Positions 1-5,474 of a stretch of DNA of 7,982 bases are shown one piece after another (positions within the stretch are counted from its first letter, which is position 1; every line of letters starts with the position of its first letter). Location: the NCBI GenBank assembly GCA_050739895.1, contig JBOICK010000029.1, forward strand, positions 1 through 7,982. Direction: 5' to 3'. Below the pieces are notes generated by a model. The model saw only the letters and a program-made list of their open reading frames with translations. It searched no databases and had not been told where the DNA came from. The DNA comes from Stenotrophobium sp050739895. Lineage in GTDB: Bacteria > Pseudomonadota > Gammaproteobacteria > Nevskiales > Nevskiaceae. A program made the position numbers and the translations under genes.

Positions 1-294
1 GTTCTCGATGTTGCCGTAAAGCAGGATGCCGGCGTTGTTGACCAGGATGTCGAGTCCGCCGAAGGTTTCCTCGGTCTTGGCGACGACGGCTTTCCAGTCG
101 TCTTCCGAGGCGATGTCGTGCTTGATGAACAGCGCAGCGTCGCCGATCTGTTTTGCCACTGCGCGGCCGGCTTCTTCATTGACATCGGTCAGCACCACCT
201 TCGCGCCTTCTTTCGCCAGCAGCAGCGCATCTTCCTTGCCGACGCCGCTGGCGGCGCCGGTGACGATGGCAACCTTGTCTTGTACGCGTCCCAT
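1..294 (-). CDS. SDR-family hydroxysteroid dehydrogenase-like protein, 3' end outside the window
   Basis: Only the first 98 codons are present; the gene continues beyond the left edge. They form the N-terminal half of a classical short-chain dehydrogenase/reductase: the cofactor motif TGAASGVG at residues 12-19, an Asp at 37 after the second beta strand (suggesting NAD rather than NADP), and NNAG at 86-89. From memory, the wording around these motifs (RVQDKVAIVTG, FIKHDIASEDDW, LVNNAGILL) is closest to the 3beta/17beta-hydroxysteroid dehydrogenase of Comamonas testosteroni, so oxidation of a steroid hydroxyl in the cytoplasm is the best guess. The Ser-Tyr-Lys catalytic residues lie outside the window. 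The ATG at 294-292 is supported by a good Shine-Dalgarno, GAGAGGAA, at 308-301. It sits 58 bp after the flavoprotein gene and is probably co-transcribed with it. A role in C/D-ring oxidation is an alternative. Confidence 0.92.
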   Translation of the reverse strand, partial: MGRVQDKVAIVTGAASGVGKEDALLLAKEGAKVVLTDVNEEAGRAVAKQIGDAALFIKHDIASEDDWKAVVAKTEETFGGLDILVNNAGILLYGNIEN

Positions 295-352
295 GTATCG
301 TTCCTCTCGAAAAATTATTTACGAATTGCAGATTGCTGAATGATGAATGCCG

Positions 353-2023
353 CTAGGTTTTTGTCGCCGTATGGCGGCCGGCGCGCCGGCCCGACCACAG
401 GCAGTCGGCCAGCGACAGGCCGCTGACGTAGCCGTTGGAGGCGATGCCGATTGCCGCGCGTCCCGCCGCGTAGAGGCCGGGCACAGTCTGGCCATCGGCG
501 CGCAACACCGCGCCGCTGCCCTCGTTGACGCGCAGGCCACCGAGCGTGATTGCCGGGCAGGGGAAAGTTTTGCTGTGCGCGGAAATTTCAAAGGCGTAAT
601 ACGGGCCCTGATCCAGCGCCTGCATCATTGGCACGGCCTTGCCCAGTGCATCCTTGGCATTGCCGTGCGCAGCGGTGTTGTAGGCATCGACGGTTGCACG
701 CAGTGCCGCCGGCGGCATGCCGAGTTTCTGCGCCAGTTGTTCAGGTGTCTTGGCACGTGGCGCGAACAGCATCAGGAAAATCGCCGGGATGCTCTGGAAC
801 GCCCACAGGCCGCCGAAGAAGGCTTCGCGGAACGCGGCCTTGCGCAGCCGTGGGTCCAGCACCAGCCAGGCGCGGCCATCGTGGTTTTCGCACATCTCTA
901 CACCCAGCCGTGCGCCATACGACGCTTCGTTGCAGAAGCGCTGGCCCTTGGCATCGACGACGATGCCTTTGGCCCAGGGCTGTGGCGGATTGATAAAGCG
1001 CCAGGCCGAGACCTTGTGCAATCGTGCCGCTGCGCCGCCGACGGTCTGGCCGAGGCGAATGCCGCTGCCGTCGCAGCCGGTCGCACCGAGGCGCATGGTC
1101 TGCAGATATTTTGGCGCGTGCTCGGCGACCATTTCGCGATTGAAGATGAAGCCGCCGGTGCTCAGCACTACGCCGCGCCTGGCGCGGATCGCCAGCGGCC
1201 GCGCTTCCTGCAGCTCCAGCGCCAGCGCTTTCGCACGCAGGCTGTCGGCCCACTTCGGCGCGACGTTGTGCACGGCTTCGGCACGACGCATCATTTTCTG
1301 GTGCTGGAGCGCGGCCGGCGAGCCCGGCAGCAGTTGCCGGATTTCAGCGCCGAGCACAGCGCCACTGATTTTGTCGGTGATGAGACGATGCACCGCGCTC
1401 TGGGTCATCACCGGAATGTTCAGGCTCTCGACCTTGCGCCGCAGCACGCCGAACAGCGCCTTGCCGGACATGCCGGTGTCGTTCATGCGATGGCCGCGCG
1501 GTGCGGGCTTGGCGGCATCCGAAAACGGGCTGACGCCTTCGTTGCCCGAGTAATACAGATAGACGCCGTTTTTTGGGTAGGAGGTCTTCGGCGGCGGCGC
1601 GCTGGACTCGAATCCCGCCCCGATGGACTCCAGCCATTCAATCAGGCCGCGGCTGTCGTCGCAGAAGCGGCGCAGGGTTGCCTCGCTGATCGCGTCGCCG
1701 GTTTCGAGGCGCAGGTAGTTGAACATCGCCGTCGGCGTGTCGGCATAGCCGGCCTTGATCTGGTGGCGTGTGCCGCCGCCGGCATAGACCACGCCGCCGC
1801 TCTTGGTGCTGGCGCCGCCGCCCTCGAAGCGTTCGACGACCAGAACATTGGCGCCGGCTTCTTTGGCGGTGATCGCCGTCGCCGCGCCGGCTGCGCCGAG
1901 GCCGACCACCAGCACATCGCATTCGCGATCCCAGTGGGCGCCGTCAGGGTTGCCGAGCACCAGTGGCGGGTCGACCGGCAGGGTGCCGTCGGGTGATGCT
2001 GGCGAAGTGCTGGGCGCGGTCAT
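353..2023 (-). CDS. FAD-dependent steroid dehydrogenase-like flavoprotein (KstD / fumarate-reductase superfamily)
   Basis: A protein of about 556 residues belonging to the fumarate reductase/3-ketosteroid dehydrogenase flavoproteins. From the ATG at 2023, the FAD dinucleotide-binding motif GLGAAG lies at residues 41-46, the ribose-binding Glu at about 64, the GGASTKSGG loop at about 69-77, STGGF at about 288-292 and the C-terminal FAD-contact segment PGLYAAGRA at about 515-523. It ends with NGYVSGLSLADC, whose Tyr532-x-Ser534 recalls the Tyr/Ser pair described for 3-ketosteroid delta4-(5alpha)-dehydrogenase; delta1-dehydrogenases instead carry a Tyr-Pro-Gly type motif. It probably introduces a double bond into a 3-ketosteroid, but the position is not settled. 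A Pro/Ser-rich stretch of about 30 residues precedes the FAD domain. The start is uncertain: an in-frame ATG at 2059 would add 12 residues, and neither has a strong ribosome-binding site. It is transcribed divergently from the dioxygenase gene and leads into the SDR gene. Confidence 0.85.
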   Translation of the reverse strand: MTAPSTSPASPDGTLPVDPPLVLGNPDGAHWDRECDVLVVGLGAAGAATAITAKEAGANVLVVERFEGGGASTKSGGVVYAGGGTRHQIKAGYADTPTAMFNYLRLETGDAISEATLRRFCDDSRGLIEWLESIGAGFESSAPPPKTSYPKNGVYLYYSGNEGVSPFSDAAKPAPRGHRMNDTGMSGKALFGVLRRKVESLNIPVMTQSAVHRLITDKISGAVLGAEIRQLLPGSPAALQHQKMMRRAEAVHNVAPKWADSLRAKALALELQEARPLAIRARRGVVLSTGGFIFNREMVAEHAPKYLQTMRLGATGCDGSGIRLGQTVGGAAARLHKVSAWRFINPPQPWAKGIVVDAKGQRFCNEASYGARLGVEMCENHDGRAWLVLDPRLRKAAFREAFFGGLWAFQSIPAIFLMLFAPRAKTPEQLAQKLGMPPAALRATVDAYNTAAHGNAKDALGKAVPMMQALDQGPYYAFEISAHSKTFPCPAITLGGLRVNEGSGAVLRADGQTVPGLYAAGRAAIGIASNGYVSGLSLADCLWSGRRAGRHTATKT

Positions 2024-2136
2024 GACAGCGGATTGGGGGTACGATGGACAGGCCTGCATTATTTCGATCCGGCCGAATCTAGCTTCACCCGATGGGACTA
2101 GCCGTAATCGTGCCGCACGCCCGTAGCGCCATAGCC

Positions 2137-2202
2137 TCATCCCAATGGATGAAGCATCGCGGGCATGCGCTCCGGATAATTCCGCTCATCCAATTTCATC
2201 CA
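2137..2202. promoter_or_regulatory. candidate operator: repeated TCATCC half-sites in the divergent intergenic region
   Basis: The 195 bp between the divergent flavoprotein and dioxygenase genes contain TCATCC-CAAT-GGATGA (2137-2152), a perfect 6-bp inverted repeat with a 4-bp spacer. Two further copies of TCATCCA lie in direct orientation at 2187-2193 and 2196-2202. ATGGATGAA (2145-2153) and TTCATCCAT (2195-2203) also form a perfect 9-bp inverted pair. The clustering and position suit a transcription-factor site controlling both directions, but no regulator gene is in the window and the protein is unknown. A GATAAT at 2175-2180 could be a weak -10 box for the plus strand; no convincing -35 accompanies it. 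Confidence 0.4.
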
Positions 2203-2218
2203 TCAGGCGGGCCGCTCC

Positions 2219-3109
2219 ATGGGCAAGATCGAAGCACTGGCATACGTCGTTGCGCAAAGCACCGACCTCGCCAAATGGAAACACTTCGCCGAGCAGATGC
2301 TGGGCATGACCACGGCCGCTGCGCCGGGTGGTGGACTCTATCTGAAGATGGATGAGCGCAGTTTTCGCCTTGCGGTGGTGCCCGGTGCCGAAGATCGCTA
2401 CCTCGCTTCCGGCTGGGAAGTGAAAGACGAGAAGTCATTCAAGGCCGCCGTCGACGCCATCAGCAAGGCCGGAGTCACCGTCACCGCCGGCAGCGCCGAG
2501 TTGAAGCAAGCGCGCGCAGTGCAGGACATCGCCAGCTTCACCGATCCTTCCGGCAATCTTCACGAGATCAGCTGGGGCTACAACGGCGGCAATGCGCCGT
2601 TCGTCTCGCCGCTCGGCGTCGGCGGTTTCAAGACCGGCAAGTACGGCATCGGCCACACCGTGCTGCCGACGCTGAACTTCGACGCCAGCCTCAAGTTCTT
2701 CCAGCAGGTTCTGGGCTTCGGCCTGTCCGATGTCTTCAACTTCAAGCCAGGCCCGGACGCGCCGAACATGCGCATCTATTTCCTGCATGCTGCCAGCGGC
2801 CGCCACCACAGCCTCGCGCTGGCCGAAATGCCGAGTCCGTCCGGCTGCGTGCACATCATGGTCGAAGTGAACTCGATGACCGATGTCGGCCTCGCCTACG
2901 ACCGCCTGAGCAAGCAGGGCGTCAAACTGATGGCGACACTGGGTCAGCACGAGAACGACAAGATGACTTCGTTCTACATGTTGACGCCGGGCAACTTCGC
3001 GGTGGAGTACGGCTGGGGCGGCATAGAGGTTGATCCCGCGACCTGGCAGGCGACGCAGACCAAGCAGGTCAGCATCTGGGGTCACGATTTCTCGGTGGGC
3101 TTCCGCTGA
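2219..3109 (+). CDS. hsaC: type I extradiol dioxygenase, HsaC/TesB-like (3,4-DHSA dioxygenase)
   Basis: A 296-residue two-domain vicinal-oxygen-chelate extradiol dioxygenase, the usual length for HsaC, TesB and BphC. The N-terminal domain (about 1-125) ends in the family signature DPSGNLHE (109-116). The C-terminal domain holds the iron ligands His146 (in GIGHTVL), His212 (in CVHIMVEV) and Glu263 (in AVEYGWG). The second-shell residues are also present: the His196-His197 pair (GRHHSLAL), His244 (GQHENDKM) and Tyr253 (SFYM). The C-terminal VSIWGHDFSVG closely matches HsaC. In the 9,10-seco steroid pathway this Fe(II) enzyme cleaves the catecholic A ring of 3,4-DHSA by meta cleavage in the cytoplasm. 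The start fits the family N-terminus; upstream there is only a weak GGCGG-type ribosome-binding site. It is the first plus-strand gene and stands 148 bp before ipdA, so it may have its own promoter. A biphenyl-type substrate is unlikely given the neighbours. Confidence 0.9.
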   Translation: MGKIEALAYVVAQSTDLAKWKHFAEQMLGMTTAAAPGGGLYLKMDERSFRLAVVPGAEDRYLASGWEVKDEKSFKAAVDAISKAGVTVTAGSAELKQARAVQDIASFTDPSGNLHEISWGYNGGNAPFVSPLGVGGFKTGKYGIGHTVLPTLNFDASLKFFQQVLGFGLSDVFNFKPGPDAPNMRIYFLHAASGRHHSLALAEMPSPSGCVHIMVEVNSMTDVGLAYDRLSKQGVKLMATLGQHENDKMTSFYMLTPGNFAVEYGWGGIEVDPATWQATQTKQVSIWGHDFSVGFR

Positions 3110-3136
3110 GGACGGCGCACAAGGCGTGTTGACGCC

Positions 3137-3245
3137 GACCCGCTCTGGCTGATGCCCTAGAGAATATCGTTATAAATTATATATAATATTAAAATATAAA
3201 TAACAAAATGAAACAAATATTTTCAGCCAAAGCACAGAGCGGGTC
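3137..3245. repeat. 109-bp AT-rich segment bounded by an 11-bp perfect inverted repeat
   Basis: GACCCGCTCTG at 3137-3147 is the exact reverse complement of CAGAGCGGGTC at 3235-3245. Just inside, GGCTGA (3147-3152) pairs with TCAGCC (3223-3228), with about 6 extra bases on the right side. The enclosed sequence is strikingly AT-rich between about 3161 and 3223, unlike the rest of the window. This could be a degenerate miniature inverted-repeat element, or a large stem that forms in read-through mRNA. I see no convincing target-site duplication next to the arms. The right arm contains GAGCGGG, the best ribosome-binding-site candidate upstream of ipdA. Confidence 0.5.
3164..3223 (+). promoter_or_regulatory. 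AT-rich promoter-like tract upstream of ipdA
   Basis: A run of about 60 bases made almost only of A and T lies just before the ipdA operon. It includes a perfect TATAAT at 3182-3187 inside the 12-bp palindrome ATTATATATAAT (3176-3187), and an overlapping TATAAA at 3171-3176. No good TTGACA-like -35 sits 16-18 bp upstream of TATAAT. TTGACG at 3129-3134 is too far away. An activator-dependent promoter or an UP-element-like tract is plausible. The tract separates hsaC from ipdA and suggests independent initiation for the C/D-ring operon. Confidence 0.4.
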
Positions 3246-3257
3246 TTGCCTCCGCAC

Positions 3258-4154
3258 ATGGGGACGGCCGTGAAATCCTTCGACAAGACGCGCTCGGCGG
3301 CTGATGCGATTGCACAACTGCGCGATGGCATGACCATCGGCATCGGCGGCTGGGGCCCGCGCCGCAAGCCGATGGCGCTGGTGCGCGAGATCCTGCGCTC
3401 GCCGCTTAAAGACCTCACCGTCGTTTCCTATGGCGGCCCGGATGTCGGCATGCTCTGCGCTGCCGGCAAGATCAAAAAACTGATCTTCGCATTCGTCACC
3501 ATGGACGCGATTCCGCTGGAGCCGTATTACCGCAAGGCGCGCGAGTCCGGCGCGCTCGAAGTGATGGAAGTCGACGAGGGCATGTTCGAGTGGGGCCTGC
3601 GCGCCGCCGGCATGCGCATGTCGTTTTTGCCGACGCGCTGTGGCCTCGCTACCGACGTGCTGGCGAAGAATCCGAAACTGAAAACCATCCAGTCGCCCTA
3701 CGACGATGGCGAAGTCTATGTCGCGATGCCGGCGCTCAAGCTCGATGCCGCGCTGATCCACGTCAACGACAGCGACCGCCTCGGCAACACGCTGGTGCGC
3801 GGCCACGATGTGTTCTTCGATCACCTGTTCGCGCGCGCATCGAGTCACACCATCGTCAGCACTGAAGTGCTGCATGACCGTCTCGCCGTCGATGCCGACA
3901 CCGCGAAGCAGAATCCTTTCGAGCGCTACCTGGTGCAGTCCGTGGTGCACGCGCCTTGCGGTGCGCACCCGACCTATTTCGGGCCGAACTACGGGCTGGA
4001 TATGGAACACCTCAAGCACTACAACGCGTCGTCGAGTGAAGAGGGCGGTTGGCAGAAATACATGGACGAGTTCGTGAATATCGGCGAGCCGGCGTATCTC
4101 GCCAAGATCGGCGGTGTCGAGCGTGTGTCCAAACTCAAGCTGCCGGTGTACTAG
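3258..4154 (+). CDS. ipdA: IpdA, alpha subunit of the steroid C/D-ring-cleaving CoA-transferase-fold hydrolase
   Basis: About 298 residues of the class I CoA-transferase alpha-subunit fold. It matches Mycobacterium tuberculosis IpdA through AIAQLRDGMTIGIGGWG, RRKPMALVREILRS, VSYGGPDVGMLCAAGK and EVDEGMFEWGL. IpdAB is known to hydrolyse the last carbocyclic ring of the steroid C/D remnant (COCHEA-CoA) rather than to transfer CoA; a catalytic Glu has been reported in the alpha subunit. Glu107 in EVDEG, counting from the ATG at 3258, is the likely equivalent. Start choice is open: TTG 3246, ATG 3258 and GTG 3270 are in frame. The family N-terminus fits ATG 3258 or GTG 3270, and the latter has GGGGA at 3260-3264 just upstream. 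The gene ends 2 bp before ipdB, which supplies the partner subunit. Confidence 0.93.
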   Translation: MGTAVKSFDKTRSAADAIAQLRDGMTIGIGGWGPRRKPMALVREILRSPLKDLTVVSYGGPDVGMLCAAGKIKKLIFAFVTMDAIPLEPYYRKARESGALEVMEVDEGMFEWGLRAAGMRMSFLPTRCGLATDVLAKNPKLKTIQSPYDDGEVYVAMPALKLDAALIHVNDSDRLGNTLVRGHDVFFDHLFARASSHTIVSTEVLHDRLAVDADTAKQNPFERYLVQSVVHAPCGAHPTYFGPNYGLDMEHLKHYNASSSEEGGWQKYMDEFVNIGEPAYLAKIGGVERVSKLKLPVY

Positions 4155-4156
4155 TC

Positions 4157-4948
4157 ATGACAGATGCAACTCTCGCAGAACTGATGATCACCGCCGCCAG
4201 CGAAGCCTGGCGCGGCAACGGCGAAGTGCTCGCCTCCGGCATCACCACCATTCCGCGCCTCGGTGCGAGCCTGGCGAAGATGACGCACTCGCCCGAGTTG
4301 CTGATGACCGACAGCGAGTCGTATCTGGTGTCCGAGCCGGTGCCGCTGGGACCGCGCGGCGATTACGTGCCGAAGTACGAAGGCTATATGGGCTTCGATC
4401 GTGTGTTCGAGTGTGTCTGGGGCGGCAAGCGTCACGCCATGATCGGGCCGACGCAGATCGATCGCTGGGGCCAGACCAATCTGTCGGTGGTCGGCGATTA
4501 CAAAAACCCCAAGGCCGCCGTGCTCGGCGTGCGCGGCCTGCCCGGCAACAGCATCAATCACATCAACTCGCTGTTCGTGCCGAATCATGGCCCGCGCGTG
4601 TTCGTCGCCGGTGAAGTCGACATGGTCTCCGGTGTCGGCTACAAGGCTGAGCGCTGGGGCGCAGGCATGAAGCGCGACTACGCCGATATCCGCCTGATCG
4701 TCACCGATCTTTGCGTGCTGGATTTCGGTGGGCCGGACCATGCGATCCGCGTCGCCTCGCTGCATCCGGGCGTGAGCTTCGAGCAGGTGCAGGTCGCAAC
4801 CGGATTCCCGCTGCTCAAGGTCGACAATCTTGGTGAGACTGCACTGCCGACGGCAGAACAGCTCGCAATCATCCGCAAGCTTGATCCTCACAACCTGCGC
4901 GGCATGGTGCTGAAGGGGAATCCCCTTGCAGTAAAGGCGGCTGCCTGA
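4157..4948 (+). CDS. ipdB: IpdB, beta subunit of the steroid C/D-ring-cleaving CoA-transferase-fold hydrolase
   Basis: 263 residues of the class I CoA-transferase beta-subunit fold. Strong word-for-word similarity to M. tuberculosis IpdB is seen in LGASLAKMTHSPELLMTD, QIDRWGQTNLSVVG, GVRGLPGNSINH, VDMVSGVGYK, VLDFGGPDHAIRVASLHPGV and the C-terminal LPT-x2-QL-x-IIRKLDP. It forms the heteromeric IpdAB enzyme with the preceding product. Glu54, in MTDSES, lies near where the acyl-CoA-carrying Glu sits in true class I CoA-transferases; whether it is structurally equivalent cannot be told by eye. The ATG at 4157 begins 3 bases after the ipdA stop, which implies translational coupling, and no clear ribosome-binding site is seen. 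The stop is separated by one base from the next gene's ATG. Confidence 0.95.
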   Translation: MTDATLAELMITAASEAWRGNGEVLASGITTIPRLGASLAKMTHSPELLMTDSESYLVSEPVPLGPRGDYVPKYEGYMGFDRVFECVWGGKRHAMIGPTQIDRWGQTNLSVVGDYKNPKAAVLGVRGLPGNSINHINSLFVPNHGPRVFVAGEVDMVSGVGYKAERWGAGMKRDYADIRLIVTDLCVLDFGGPDHAIRVASLHPGVSFEQVQVATGFPLLKVDNLGETALPTAEQLAIIRKLDPHNLRGMVLKGNPLAVKAAA

Positions 4949-4949
4949 G

Positions 4950-5474
4950 ATGAACGCCCCGGCCAAAGCCCCGGTCCTCGACGGTTGGTTCACGCTCGAC
5001 GAAGGCGCGCCGCATCTGCTTGGTTCGCGTTGCACCACCTGCGGAAGCTACTACTTCCCAAAATTGAAAACCTTCTGCCGCAATCCCGATTGCGCCGGCG
5101 AGGCCTTCGAGGACGTGCCGCTGTCGCGCAGCGGCAAGCTATGGTCGTTCACCAACGCCGCCTACCAGCCGCCTGAGCCTTATGTGCAGGTGGAGAAGGA
5201 CGCATTCGTGCCGTTTGCGATTGCTGCCGTGGAACTCGCGAAAGAAAAAATGATTGTGCTCGGACAGGTCGTTGCCGGCGTTGGCGTTGAATCTCTGAAG
5301 GCGGGCATGACGATGGAGCTGGTGCTGGAGCCGCTGGCCGATGGCAAGCTGACGTGGAAATGGGCGCCAACCCCCTCTCCCCAACCCCTCTCCCGCAAGG
5401 GGAGAGGGGCTTTTGATTTGCCCTCTCCCCTTGCGGGAGAGGGTGGCCCGAAGGGCCGGGTGAGGGGAGCATGA
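4950..5474 (+). CDS. DUF35 zinc-ribbon/OB-fold protein with a repeat-derived C-terminal tail
   Basis: 174 residues. The N-terminal rubredoxin-like zinc ribbon uses Cys28-x2-Cys31 and Cys43-x4-Cys48. An OB-fold follows (about 55-138), with SGKLWSFTNAAYQPPEPY and the FVPFAIAAVEL strand typical of the family. DUF35 proteins pair with SCP2-type thiolases or thiolase-fold lyases; ChsH2's DUF35 domain with Ltp2 and acyl-CoA partners in PhaM/benzylsuccinate-type systems are examples. The adjacent thiolase-like gene is therefore its likely partner. The recognisable domain ends near TWKWAP (135-140). Residues from about 139 onward are the translation of the palindromic repeat array at 5371-5467 and are rich in Pro, Gly, Ser and Arg. 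This makes the protein some 30-40 residues longer than a usual single-domain DUF35 protein. Its stop overlaps the thiolase start as ATGA. The start follows ipdB by one base. Confidence 0.88.
   Translation: MNAPAKAPVLDGWFTLDEGAPHLLGSRCTTCGSYYFPKLKTFCRNPDCAGEAFEDVPLSRSGKLWSFTNAAYQPPEPYVQVEKDAFVPFAIAAVELAKEKMIVLGQVVAGVGVESLKAGMTMELVLEPLADGKLTWKWAPTPSPQPLSRKGRGAFDLPSPLAGEGGPKGRVRGA
5371..5467. repeat. array of REP-like palindromic repeats inside the DUF35 coding frame
   Basis: Three hairpin-forming units lie in succession. The first is CCCCTCTCCC (5385-5394) pairing with GGGAGAGGGG (5400-5409). It is preceded by a direct copy of CCCTCTCCCC at 5373-5382. The second is CCCTCTCCC (5421-5429) pairing with GGGAGAGGG (5435-5443). 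The third is the small stem GGCCC-GAA-GGGCC (5445-5457), followed by GGGTGAGGGG (5458-5467). The same CCCTCTCCC/GGGAGAGGG module recurs at 7874-7910 and 7952-7982, so it is an interspersed family and not local to this gene. Such elements are normally intergenic; here the whole array is read through by the DUF35 frame. Confidence 0.9.
5385..5420 (+). terminator. terminator-like hairpin with T-rich tail inside the operon
   Basis: The first repeat palindrome forms a 10-bp GC-rich stem (5385-5394 with 5400-5409, 5-base loop) followed directly by CTTTTGATTT (5410-5419). This has the form of a factor-independent terminator, although the T-run is interrupted. It lies within coding sequence, so translating ribosomes would tend to prevent folding. 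It could lower expression of the thiolase gene and ipdC relative to ipdAB. Confidence 0.3.
5462..5469 (+). promoter_or_regulatory. ribosome-binding site of the thiolase gene, supplied by the repeat
   Basis: GAGGGGAG lies immediately before the ATG at 5471 and is the only purine-rich Shine-Dalgarno candidate. It consists of the terminal GTGAGGGG of the repeat array plus two bases. The spacing is short, about 3-6 bases depending on the pairing register. Together with the ATGA stop/start overlap it should allow coupled reinitiation. Confidence 0.55.

Noticed and set aside
347..1996. 549-codon plus-strand open frame opposite the flavoprotein gene
   Set aside because: The minus strand carries clear FAD-binding and C-terminal family motifs. 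The plus-strand translation has no recognisable domain and reflects low stop-codon frequency in GC-rich DNA.
2024..2140. N-terminal extension of the flavoprotein up to position 2140
   Set aside because: The added residues are Arg-rich, resemble no domain and would overlap the candidate operator; the family needs no such extension. ATG 2023 or 2059 is preferred.
3123..3136. GGCGT-GTTG-ACGCC hairpin after hsaC as a terminator
   Set aside because: The stem is only 5 bp and no T-run follows; too weak to call.
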